From positions 1-37,720 of the forward strand of contig JAIUMM010000015.1 of NCBI GenBank assembly GCA_022565615.1: a DNA stretch of 37,720 nucleotides, written 5' to 3'. Under the pieces are notes generated by a model. That model saw only the letters and a program-made list of their open reading frames with translations. It was not told where the DNA came from and did no database searches. This document shows, one piece after another, positions 18,351 to 27,452 of this stretch (positions are counted from its first letter, which is position 1; every line of letters begins with the position of its first letter). This DNA comes from Nanobdellota archaeon. GTDB taxonomy: Archaea; Nanobdellota; Nanobdellia; Woesearchaeales; UBA583. A program made the position numbers and the translations under genes.

Positions 18351-19622
18351 ATGATTAATAATACTGCAGTTAAAATGTTTGATGATTCTTCACAATATCC
18401 TAGTTTAAGAAAAGCAATGGGACAAGAATCTAGAGTCTTTATGCATTATAAACCTAGTGATTTTAGAGAAGATGGACATTTTTCTCAAAGAGCTCTATTT
18501 TTAGCAGATAAGAAGAATGGGGATAAAATAGTTGGAAAATTTGATTTAGATTATTTGAATTATTTAAGAGATGTTGGGGTAGAAATTCCAAATGATAAGG
18601 ATATTATTTCAATTAGACCTACTCAATCAATAAGAAGACAATTGTCTCAAACTCCTATACTAGGTTTACAAGATTTGAAATTATCTTTTTATGATGAAAC
18701 AGATCCTTCAAAAATAATTTCTACACAAGGATTATCTACTCATGGTGTTTTAAGAAAAGGAAGTCAAGATGCACTAGAAGATAAAATTAATTTTAGAAAT
18801 TTTGCATTAAATAATCATTTGCCATATGTAGAAGGAGGAAAAATCTTTTCAAAAGAAACAGGAGATGATTCTGATCTTGAAAAAATGATTAAAGAAGTTG
18901 GTGATAAGAGTGGAGTTGTTATAAGAGCAACCACAGGAGCAGGAGTAAACTTTGTTCTTCCAGATATAAGAAATAAAGAAGAATTTAGAGTAGTGATTGA
19001 AGATATTATGAGAGGAAGAGGAGAACAAAAAGAATCATTTTTAGTTGAACCTCGATTAGAACTGGTATCTAATCCTAATAGAACTGCATATATTACAGAT
19101 AATGGTCAAATTATTCCCATTTCAATTAGTGAACAACTAGTGGATGAAAATTTAAAATTTACAGGAAGTATTTTTGATAGAACTCAAACTCCTGATTCAA
19201 CTCCTTATTTAGATTTAATTGGGAATAGATTATATGAAGATGGATATAGGGGAGTTTTTGGAGTTGACTTAATGAGAGATGTAAATAACAATTCTTACAT
19301 GGTAGAAGCTAATGTGAGAACTAATGCAAGTAATTACACAAGTGAAATATTAAATGGAATGGAGACCCTACTAGGGAATCCAATTTTAAGAGCTTATGCA
19401 GAAACTATTGACATGCAAGGAACTTCAATTAGAGATTTTTCTAGTTTGCAGCAATCTCTTGAAGGAGTTTTATTTAATGGAGTTAATCCTCAAGGAGTTA
19501 TGCCAATTAGTCCAAGTCCACTTTTAAAGAAAGGAAAAGTTCAATTAATAACTTATGGAAATTCAGTTGATGATATTGAACAAATTAGAAATGAGACTTC
19601 AAGAAGATTTCAAATAAATTAA
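18351..19622 (+). CDS. ATP-grasp-like protein (possible pre-ATP-grasp/PGM1-type ligase)
   Basis: GVVIRATTGAGVNFVLPD, FLVEPRLELVSNPNRTAYITDNGQIIPISISEQ, GVFGVDLMRDVNNNSYMVEANVRTNAS. Confidence 0.7.
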   Translation: MINNTAVKMFDDSSQYPSLRKAMGQESRVFMHYKPSDFREDGHFSQRALFLADKKNGDKIVGKFDLDYLNYLRDVGVEIPNDKDIISIRPTQSIRRQLSQTPILGLQDLKLSFYDETDPSKIISTQGLSTHGVLRKGSQDALEDKINFRNFALNNHLPYVEGGKIFSKETGDDSDLEKMIKEVGDKSGVVIRATTGAGVNFVLPDIRNKEEFRVVIEDIMRGRGEQKESFLVEPRLELVSNPNRTAYITDNGQIIPISISEQLVDENLKFTGSIFDRTQTPDSTPYLDLIGNRLYEDGYRGVFGVDLMRDVNNNSYMVEANVRTNASNYTSEILNGMETLLGNPILRAYAETIDMQGTSIRDFSSLQQSLEGVLFNGVNPQGVMPISPSPLLKKGKVQLITYGNSVDDIEQIRNETSRRFQIN

Positions 19623-19634
19623 AATGTTTAATAA

Positions 19635-20570
19635 TTAAGATTTAATTTTTTCAAATTTAGTACCTTCTTTTTCTGTTGCAAAAGCATACCCAAATTCTTT
19701 AATACTTTGGCAGTTAATAATTCCTTTATAATCAATAGAAATAAATGCTGTTCCTTTTTGAGGAAATTTTTCTTTTATACAATTGATTAATTTTCTATTA
19801 ACTAATTCTAAATTTTCATTATTTTCATATTGGGAGCAAATTTCTTTTGCAATTGAAAATTCAATTGCAATTTCTCCTGTTCCAGTACAACTAACTCCAC
19901 ATTTAGGACTTGCATAAGTTCCACACCCAATTAGAGCACTATCTCCAACTCTTCCAAATATTTTTAGAGGAATTCCTCCTGTTGAAGTTCCTACAACTAT
20001 TTCTTTTCCATCAAATACAACTGCTCCAACGGTTCCATATAATAACTCTGGATATTTTCTTATTAACTCTAACAATTTAGAATTTAATTTAGAGTTATTT
20101 TCTTCAATTTCTTTAATGAGTTTGATTCTTTCTTCTTCTCTATGTTTAGTTTTTAATGTATTAGTTTCTGTAAAACCCATTAATTTTGCAAAATCGTTTG
20201 CACCATGAGAAATTAAAAGGATGTGAGGAGTTTCTTCCATTACTTTTCTTGCAACACTAATTGGATTTTTAATATTTTTAATCCCAGCTACAGCTCCACA
20301 TCTTGAATATAACTCAGAATTTCCTCTCATAATTGAAGCATCCATTTCTACATCTCCATTTATTGTAAGAGTTGAACCACATCCTGCATTAAATATTGGT
20401 TCATCTTCTAAGAAATTAACTACTTTTTCAACAACATCAATTGAACTAAATCCATTTTTTAGCATATTTTCACCTAGTTTACATGCTTCTTCCAATTTTT
20501 GTTTTTTTTTATCTGAATTACCATCCCACTCTCCTGCACCCCCATGTACTACAATTGAATATTTTTTCAT
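19635..20570 (-). CDS. Isoaspartyl peptidase/L-asparaginase (Ntn hydrolase, Thr nucleophile)
   Basis: VVHGGAGEWD, NAGCGSTLTINGDVEMDASIM, YGTVGAVVFDGKEIVVGTSTGG, GRVGDSALIGCGTYA. Confidence 0.92.
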   Translation of the reverse strand: MKKYSIVVHGGAGEWDGNSDKKKQKLEEACKLGENMLKNGFSSIDVVEKVVNFLEDEPIFNAGCGSTLTINGDVEMDASIMRGNSELYSRCGAVAGIKNIKNPISVARKVMEETPHILLISHGANDFAKLMGFTETNTLKTKHREEERIKLIKEIEENNSKLNSKLLELIRKYPELLYGTVGAVVFDGKEIVVGTSTGGIPLKIFGRVGDSALIGCGTYASPKCGVSCTGTGEIAIEFSIAKEICSQYENNENLELVNRKLINCIKEKFPQKGTAFISIDYKGIINCQSIKEFGYAFATEKEGTKFEKIKS

Positions 20571-20660
20571 AATGAAATGATGGTAGAACTTATATTTATA
20601 TGTTTGTTTATTTTTTAGAATATTTAGAATGAATTATTTAAAAAAGTAATTTATATTTAC

Positions 20661-22514
20661 TTATTTTTTATCTTCTTCTGATTTTTCTTCAGATTCTGCA
20701 TCTACAACTTTTTCACCATCTTTTGTAGTATCATTAGAAGTTGAATCTTCAGCACCTTCTGGAGCTTGCTCCATATTAGCATACATATCACTAAATACTG
20801 CTTGTGCTTGAGTATTAATTTCTTCAATTTTAGCTTTAATTTTATCAATATCTCTATTCTCTTCTTTAACTAAAGCATCTAACTCATCAACTAAATCAAG
20901 AACTGGTTTAACTTTTGCTTCATCAACTTTATCTTTATTTTCATCAAGAGTTTTTCTAGTTTGATAAATTAATTGTTCAGCTTGATTTACCGTTTCAATT
21001 TCATCTTTTCTCTTAGCATCTTCTTCTGCATGTTTTTCTGCATCTTCTTGCATTTTTTTAATTTCTTCTTCACTTAAATTTGTTGACGCTGTAATTGTAA
21101 TGTCAGTCTCTTTTCCAGTTCCTAAATCTTTTGCTCCTACTTTAACAATACCATTTGCATCAATATCAAATGTTACTTCAATTTGTGGAACTCCACGAGG
21201 TGCAGGAGGAATACCTTCTAAGTTAAAACTTCCAAGAACTTTATTATCACTAAACATTGATCTCTCACCTTGAGCTACTCTAATAGTAACTGCTTGTTGA
21301 TTATCTTCAGCTGTTGAATATACTTGTGATTTTTTAGTAGGAATAGTAGTATTTTTCTCAATCATTTTAGTAAATACTCCTCCTAACGTTTCAATTCCTA
21401 AACTTAGTGGAGTTACATCTAAAAGTAATACATCTTTCACTTCTCCTGCTAACACTCCTCCTTGAATTGCAGCACCTAGTGCAACAGCTTCATCCGGATT
21501 TACTGATTTATCAGCATCTTTTCCACTTAATTCTTTTACTAATTCTTGAACTGCTGGAATTCTTGTTGAACCACCAACTAAAATAATTTTGTGAATTTCA
21601 CTTTGTTTTAAACCTGAGTCTTTAATTGCTTGCTGAGTTGGAACTTTCAATTTTTTTAAAATTGGGTCAATTAACTCATTAAACTTAGCTCTTGTGATTT
21701 TCATATCTAAGTGTTTAGGACCATTGGCATCTGCTGTAATAAAAGGCTCTGAAATTTGAACTTCTGTTTTTGAAGATAATTCAATTTTAGCTTTTTCAGC
21801 TGCAAGTCTAATTCTTTGAGCACTTTGTGGATCATTTTTCAAATCAATTCCATGCTCTTTTTTAAATTCATCTGCAACATAATTCATCAAAATTTCATCT
21901 ACATTATCTCCTCCTAGTTTATTATCACCAGCAGTTGATTTCACTTCAAATACTCCATCATCTAATTCTAGAACTGAAACATCAAATGTTCCTCCTCCAA
22001 AATCAAATACTAAAATATTATGAGCATCAGCCTTATCTAAACCGTACGCTAGAGCAGCAGCAGTTGGTTCATTAATAATTCTTTGAACATCAAGTCCTGC
22101 AATTTTTCCAGCATCTTTTGTAGCTTGTCTTTGAGCATCACTAAAGTACGCAGGAACTGTAATTACTGCTTTTGTAATTTTCTCTCCTAAATAACTCTCA
22201 GCATCTGTTTTTAATTTACCAAGTGTAACTGCTGAAATTTCTTGAGGAGTATATTTTTTACCATGAATTTCAACTTTATAATCTTCTCCCATATGAGTCT
22301 TAATTGATGAAACAGTCTCTTTTGGTTTTACAATTGCTTGTTTTTTAGCATGCTCTCCTACAATTCTCTCACCATCAGCACTAATATGTACAACTGAGGG
22401 AGTAGTTCTAGCTCCTTCACTATTTGGAATAACTGTTGCTTTTCCACCTTCAATAATTGCAATACAACTATTAGTTGTACCCAAATCAATCCCTAAAATT
22501 TTTTCTTTTGCCAT
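20661..22514 (-). CDS. dnaK: Chaperone DnaK (Hsp70)
   Basis: [71 protein letters not shown]. Confidence 0.98.
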   Translation of the reverse strand: MAKEKILGIDLGTTNSCIAIIEGGKATVIPNSEGARTTPSVVHISADGERIVGEHAKKQAIVKPKETVSSIKTHMGEDYKVEIHGKKYTPQEISAVTLGKLKTDAESYLGEKITKAVITVPAYFSDAQRQATKDAGKIAGLDVQRIINEPTAAALAYGLDKADAHNILVFDFGGGTFDVSVLELDDGVFEVKSTAGDNKLGGDNVDEILMNYVADEFKKEHGIDLKNDPQSAQRIRLAAEKAKIELSSKTEVQISEPFITADANGPKHLDMKITRAKFNELIDPILKKLKVPTQQAIKDSGLKQSEIHKIILVGGSTRIPAVQELVKELSGKDADKSVNPDEAVALGAAIQGGVLAGEVKDVLLLDVTPLSLGIETLGGVFTKMIEKNTTIPTKKSQVYSTAEDNQQAVTIRVAQGERSMFSDNKVLGSFNLEGIPPAPRGVPQIEVTFDIDANGIVKVGAKDLGTGKETDITITASTNLSEEEIKKMQEDAEKHAEEDAKRKDEIETVNQAEQLIYQTRKTLDENKDKVDEAKVKPVLDLVDELDALVKEENRDIDKIKAKIEEINTQAQAVFSDMYANMEQAPEGAEDSTSNDTTKDGEKVVDAESEEKSEEDKK

Positions 22515-22586
22515 TTTTCTTTACTATTATTAAATTAAATATAATTTATACATTACTCAAAAGAAAAAGTCAAGAACGTTAGTGTC

Positions 22587-22657
22587 TTAAAATTTTTTCC
22601 TTTGCCTAAAGGCAAGGTGCAAGAACGAATTTAATGAGTATCTTGCACTTTTGCCAT
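22587..22657 (-). repeat. Hairpin-rich segment with two partial resemblances to the dnaK 5' end
   Basis: Minus strand: atggcaaaagtgcaagatactcattaa and ggcaaaggaaaaaattttaa versus dnaK atggcaaaagaaaaaattttagg; stem gtgcaaga/tcttgcac (22617-22648). Confidence 0.55.
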
Positions 22658-22918
22658 TTTTAATCTCTTGTTTTAATTGTAATATTTTCCTAAATCCTTA
22701 TTTTAGTTTAAACTTTTAGGATTTGTTAATATTTCTAAGCAATAAATATTTATAAATATTTTGATTTTTTTACTAAAATCTGAGATTTATTATTTTTTTA
22801 AGTTTAGAAGATAAAATTTGAAATCATAGCCACATTCCAAAATGAACTGGTAATTTAATTTGAAATTGTTTTCATTTATAAATAGTTAATAAATCATAAA
22901 TATATTTCATTTAAATTT

Positions 22919-23500
22919 ATGGATATGGTAAAATCATTTTACTTTAAACAAGCAAAAAAAGGTCAGGCTGCAATTGAGTTTTTAATGACCTATGGTTGGA
23001 TGCTTTTAGTAGTATTAATTGTAGGAGCGTTAATTTTCTCATTTGTAGATTTTGGAAATCTTCTTCCAAATACAGTGGAGATGAGTAACAATTTCAGAGC
23101 AGAGCCAACTCAAACAAGAGCAATTGCAGAAGGAGCAGATGGAAATTCTAGTGTATTGATATCTTTTTCGTATAATGGAAATGAGAGAATTACTCTAGAA
23201 GCTTCAAATTTATCTCAAATAAGGGGTGCAGTAGATGAGGAATGTGAACTAGTATGGATTAAAAATACAAATACAGACGCATCAAGTGATTTAAATCCTT
23301 CACCAGGTTTTGAAGTTGATCCAGGTTCACAACAAACTGAAGTTGTATTTTTAAGAGGTCATTCAGGTCTAATTGAGTATTCATGTTCAACTTTAATTCC
23401 AGGAGATGTTCTAGAGGGTCAGTTAGTTCTAAGAGCAACAGTAGCCCAAACAGGTTTCCCTTTAAGATCTCAAGGAGCGTTTAGAGTTAGTGTAGAATAA
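22919..23500 (+). CDS. Class III signal-peptide pilin/archaellin-like protein
   Basis: KKGQAAIEFLMTYGWMLLVVLIVGALIFSF. Confidence 0.85.
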   Translation: MDMVKSFYFKQAKKGQAAIEFLMTYGWMLLVVLIVGALIFSFVDFGNLLPNTVEMSNNFRAEPTQTRAIAEGADGNSSVLISFSYNGNERITLEASNLSQIRGAVDEECELVWIKNTNTDASSDLNPSPGFEVDPGSQQTEVVFLRGHSGLIEYSCSTLIPGDVLEGQLVLRATVAQTGFPLRSQGAFRVSVE

Positions 23501-23553
23501 TTAATTTAAAATTTACTACAAATATTTATAAATTATTTTTTTTTAACACTTTT

Positions 23554-24063
23554 ATGATAAAAAAAGCACAGGCATCTTTTGAACTTTTATTGATTTTAGG
23601 ATTTTCTTTAACACTTACAATTTTAGCAGGAGGATATTACATGTCTTATTCTAATAATGCATCAGATGCTTTAGTGGGGACTCAAATTGAGAGAGTTTTC
23701 ACAGATGTGATGGGAAAATCAACTAGAGTTTTTTTTGCAGGAAATGGAAATAGAATTACTATTGAGGCATCATTTCCAGATAGAATTGAAGAGATTGCAA
23801 TTGAAAGGGGAGTTACATCAGTAGGCTCAGATTTAGGAGTAGGCGTTAATTTTTCATATATTAATGTTACTTCAATTAGAGGAGGTGAATTTGTAAGTCA
23901 AACATTTACTCCTGATGAAATATCAATTCAATTAAATTGTACTTTTTCTTGTACATATGATGGAGAGAGAGCAATTTTTGATATGGAGCATTTAACTAAA
24001 GGTCCAAAGAGAATTAGAGTTGAATCAAGAGGAGATTATGTTGAAATTAATTTTATTAACTAG
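23554..24063 (+). CDS. Second class III signal-peptide pilin-like protein
   Basis: MIKKAQASFELLLILGFSLTLTILAGGYY. Confidence 0.78.
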   Translation: MIKKAQASFELLLILGFSLTLTILAGGYYMSYSNNASDALVGTQIERVFTDVMGKSTRVFFAGNGNRITIEASFPDRIEEIAIERGVTSVGSDLGVGVNFSYINVTSIRGGEFVSQTFTPDEISIQLNCTFSCTYDGERAIFDMEHLTKGPKRIRVESRGDYVEINFIN

Positions 24064-24130
24064 TTTTTATTAAATTAAATTTTATTAACTTTAAACTTAT
24101 ATTTTTAAATTAATATGTTTTTCTTTTATT

Positions 24131-25096
24131 ATGTTACGTGATACTATTAAAGAATCTTTTGAAAAGAGATTTACATTATTACTTGAAGAAGAGTATGAAG
24201 AATTTATTGAAACTATTTTAAAGCCTCAAAGAAAGTCATTTAGAATTAATACTTATAAAGTAAATGATTCAAAAGTATTTATTGAAAATTTAAAACAAAG
24301 AGGTTTAGAAGTTGAACAAGTTGTATGGGATACAAATTCTTATTTCGTTAATTTAGAAAAAGAAGATGCAAGAACAGATTTAGGAAACTTATTTGAACAT
24401 TTTATGGGTCAAATCTATATTCAAGAAGCAACTTCTCTTCTTCCTCCTCTTGTTGCACAAATACCTCAAGAAGTAAATGAAGATTTTAAAGTATTAGATA
24501 TGTGTAGTGCTCCAGGTTCAAAAACTACTCAAGTGGCTGCTATGATGAAAAATAGGGGAGTTTTAGTAGCAAATGAATTAGATTACTCAAGACTTGCTCC
24601 TTTAAAGCTTAATTTAGATAGATCAGGGTTTACAAATATAATTATTACAAATCAAGATGGAATGAGAATTCAAGGAGAAGAAGAGTTTGATAGAATAATT
24701 TTAGATGCCCCCTGTTCAGGTTCAGGAGTCATTAGAAAATCTCCAAGAACGTTAAAAACATATAATCCTGCTCAATTACACCAAATCACTTCAATTCAAA
24801 GAAAACTTTTTACAAGAGCAGTGGAATTATTGAAAAAAGATGGGATTTTAGTATATTCAACTTGTTCAATTGATCCTGAAGAAAATGAACTTATGGTTCA
24901 TTGGGCTTTAAAAGAATTTGAAGGAGCAATTGAACTTGAAGAAATTAAACTTGAAGGAGTTGATAAAAAAAAAGTTGTAACTAATTTTCAAGGAATTGAA
25001 ATAGGTTCAGAAATTCAACAAAAAGTATTGAGAATTTGGCCACACCATTATGACACCAATGGTTTTTTTGTAAGTGTTTTCAAGAAAATTTCTTGA
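24131..25096 (+). CDS. NSUN/RsmB-family RNA (cytosine-5) methyltransferase
   Basis: IYIQEATSLLPPL, VLDMCSAPGSKTTQVAAMM, ILDAPCSGSGVIRKSP, LVYSTCSIDPEENE. Confidence 0.93.
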   Translation: MLRDTIKESFEKRFTLLLEEEYEEFIETILKPQRKSFRINTYKVNDSKVFIENLKQRGLEVEQVVWDTNSYFVNLEKEDARTDLGNLFEHFMGQIYIQEATSLLPPLVAQIPQEVNEDFKVLDMCSAPGSKTTQVAAMMKNRGVLVANELDYSRLAPLKLNLDRSGFTNIIITNQDGMRIQGEEEFDRIILDAPCSGSGVIRKSPRTLKTYNPAQLHQITSIQRKLFTRAVELLKKDGILVYSTCSIDPEENELMVHWALKEFEGAIELEEIKLEGVDKKKVVTNFQGIEIGSEIQQKVLRIWPHHYDTNGFFVSVFKKIS

Positions 25097-25109
25097 AATT
25101 ATTGTTATG

Positions 25110-25128
25110 TTTGCTAAGCAAATTTTTT
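25110..25128 (+). terminator. Terminator-like hairpin and T tract after the NSUN gene
   Basis: tttgct-a-agcaaa followed by tttttt. Confidence 0.5.
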
Positions 25129-25246
25129 GAAGAACTTTTTGATTTCTCCTGACTGAAGGAGAGTAAAAGAGAGAGATTGCGACAACTACTTTGAAACGAG
25201 TGACAGAAAGAAACGAATTCCCTTACTTTGAAATAAATTAAATTCT

Positions 25247-26551
25247 TTAATCTTCAACTAAATCAATTATCCATTCAATCCATTTAAGTACAGTACTTGA
25301 TCTCCTTAAATAAGTAGAATCTGAATTAACATTAAATAAATTATCCGATTTCATTATTTTAACAATTTCTTCTTTAGTTGGAGTTTCTAACTTTTTAAAA
25401 TACAATTTTAAAGTTTCATTGAAAGTTTTATGTTCTAAGATTAATTTAACTAAACTTAAGTTTTTTTCTCTATGATTTAAATTCATTATTTTTAAACCTT
25501 TTTTGTTAAGACTAAAAACAATATAATCTTCATCATCTTTACTTCTTTCAACTAAACCTAAATAATTACAACCATTAAAATAATAATCTGATTGTCTTTC
25601 GTTAAAATCATAATTCAAAGTCATATCTTCTTTTCTCATATCTTCTTCAACTAATAACCCTAAAAAATCAATAATTCTTTCAAAACTATTTGCTTGAGGA
25701 AAAGGAATTTTTGGTTCTGATTTTATTTTTACTTCATTTAAAACATTTTTAATATCTTCAAAAGTTATTTCTTCTGGAGCAATTATGTAATCTTTTTGTT
25801 CAACTAATTCAAGTGAATTATAATTATTTGGGTCTTTAAAATCATAAATAAAAAAACTAAATTTATCATTACTAAAAGTCATAAAAATTGGAACAATTTC
25901 CTTAGAAATTTTATTTTTCCAAAGTCTATAAGGATAATACATTTGTCTAATTAAAAAATCATCACATTTTGTATTTTTTGCTTCAATTAATGCTAATTTA
26001 TTTTCACTTTCAAAACCTGCATCAATTTCACATTGACTATTTTTAACATCAATTTTTCTTTTTCCATATTCAGCAGTATCTTCTTTAATAAAAAATTCAA
26101 AATTTTTACTAGACATTCTACCATTTATAGTAAATTCACATTCTTCCCCTAATACATCTTTAATAATTCCACTTACAAAAGCACAATTTAAAGCAGCTGA
26201 TTCTGAGTATAAATTATCATAATCTAAACTCTCTAAATCATACCTTTTTGGAATTGGTATTGTTTCAACACTTTTAGAATAATTGATTTCTTGATATGCT
26301 TCAAATCTAGCAATAATATAAGTTCCTCTTGTTAAAGGTAATATTGAAAGTTTATTATTAATAAATAACTTTGGCAAATTCCTTTTATGATCAAATTTAG
26401 TCATTAAACGACTTTCTCTAAATTCATTAATTTGTTTTGAACTAATTTCAAAAAATCCTTTTTTTTCAACTTTTTCTAAAATATTATATTTTTCAAAAAG
26501 TAATCTCCAATTTTTATCTGTTTTGCTTTCAGTTTCTTTATTCGATGTCAT
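25247..26551 (-). CDS. Predicted type II restriction endonuclease (PD-(D/E)XK-like)
   Basis: CEIDAGFESENKLALIEAKNTKCDDFLIRQMYYPYRLW; overlaps the upstream Dam-type methyltransferase gene by 14 bp. Confidence 0.75.
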   Translation of the reverse strand: MTSNKETESKTDKNWRLLFEKYNILEKVEKKGFFEISSKQINEFRESRLMTKFDHKRNLPKLFINNKLSILPLTRGTYIIARFEAYQEINYSKSVETIPIPKRYDLESLDYDNLYSESAALNCAFVSGIIKDVLGEECEFTINGRMSSKNFEFFIKEDTAEYGKRKIDVKNSQCEIDAGFESENKLALIEAKNTKCDDFLIRQMYYPYRLWKNKISKEIVPIFMTFSNDKFSFFIYDFKDPNNYNSLELVEQKDYIIAPEEITFEDIKNVLNEVKIKSEPKIPFPQANSFERIIDFLGLLVEEDMRKEDMTLNYDFNERQSDYYFNGCNYLGLVERSKDDEDYIVFSLNKKGLKIMNLNHREKNLSLVKLILEHKTFNETLKLYFKKLETPTKEEIVKIMKSDNLFNVNSDSTYLRRSSTVLKWIEWIIDLVED

Positions 26552-27380
26552 AGTTCCTAATTAATACCTCATCAACTTTACCCCTTTTAGATCCAACTGA
26601 ATTAATATTTCTTGGTACTTCAACAATTTCAATAGTGTAATCTTTATATAATTCTTTAATGAAATCAGTTGCAGAATTAGACAATAAGAACTTAACTCCT
26701 TTTTTATTAAGTTTATCGCAATATTCTTTTAATTTAATTTGGTCTTGTTTACCAAATCCATCTAAATTATATCCTGTGAAAGAAGCCGTACTTGAAACTG
26801 GATCATAAGGTGGATCTAAATATACAAAACTTCCCTTTTTAATTTTAGAAATAAAGTCATCAAAATTACCATTTAAAATTTCGATTTTATTTTCATTTAA
26901 ATATTTCTTAACTGCTCTTAAAACTTCTTCATTTAAAATATTTGGATTTTTGTATCTCCCAAAAGGAGCATTAAATTGACCTTGACTATTAACTCTAAAT
27001 AAACCATTAAAACAAGTTTTATTTAAAAAAATAATTCTTGCTGCTTTTTGAACATCAGTTAATGATTTATAAATTTCAGAATTTCTATCTTGGTCTCTAA
27101 TTTTATAAAAATAATCTGAATCATTTTTATGTTTTTTTAATTCTTTAATTAATTCTTCAACATTAGTTTTAATTATTCTATAAACATTAATAATTTCCGA
27201 ATTAATATCATTTACTACTGCCTTTTTAGGTTGAAGTGAAAATAAAACTGCACCTCCACCTAAAAATGGTTCATAATAAGTAGAATAACTTTTTGGAACT
27301 CTTTTTTTAATTTCATGAAATAAAGCCCTTTTTCCACCTGCCCATTTCAAAAATGGTTGAACAAATTTATTTTTAATCAT
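26538..27380 (-). CDS. Dam/DpnM-type DNA adenine-N6 methyltransferase
   Basis: PFLKWAGGKRALFHEI, YYEPFLGGGAVLFSL, FVYLDPPYDPVSSTASFTGY. Confidence 0.95.
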   Translation of the reverse strand: MIKNKFVQPFLKWAGGKRALFHEIKKRVPKSYSTYYEPFLGGGAVLFSLQPKKAVVNDINSEIINVYRIIKTNVEELIKELKKHKNDSDYFYKIRDQDRNSEIYKSLTDVQKAARIIFLNKTCFNGLFRVNSQGQFNAPFGRYKNPNILNEEVLRAVKKYLNENKIEILNGNFDDFISKIKKGSFVYLDPPYDPVSSTASFTGYNLDGFGKQDQIKLKEYCDKLNKKGVKFLLSNSATDFIKELYKDYTIEIVEVPRNINSVGSKRGKVDEVLIRNYDIE

Positions 27381-27452
27381 TTTTAAAAACCTCTATAATT
27401 ATATTTCATTTAATACATATATAAAGATATGTTATTTCTCATAAATAGGATC

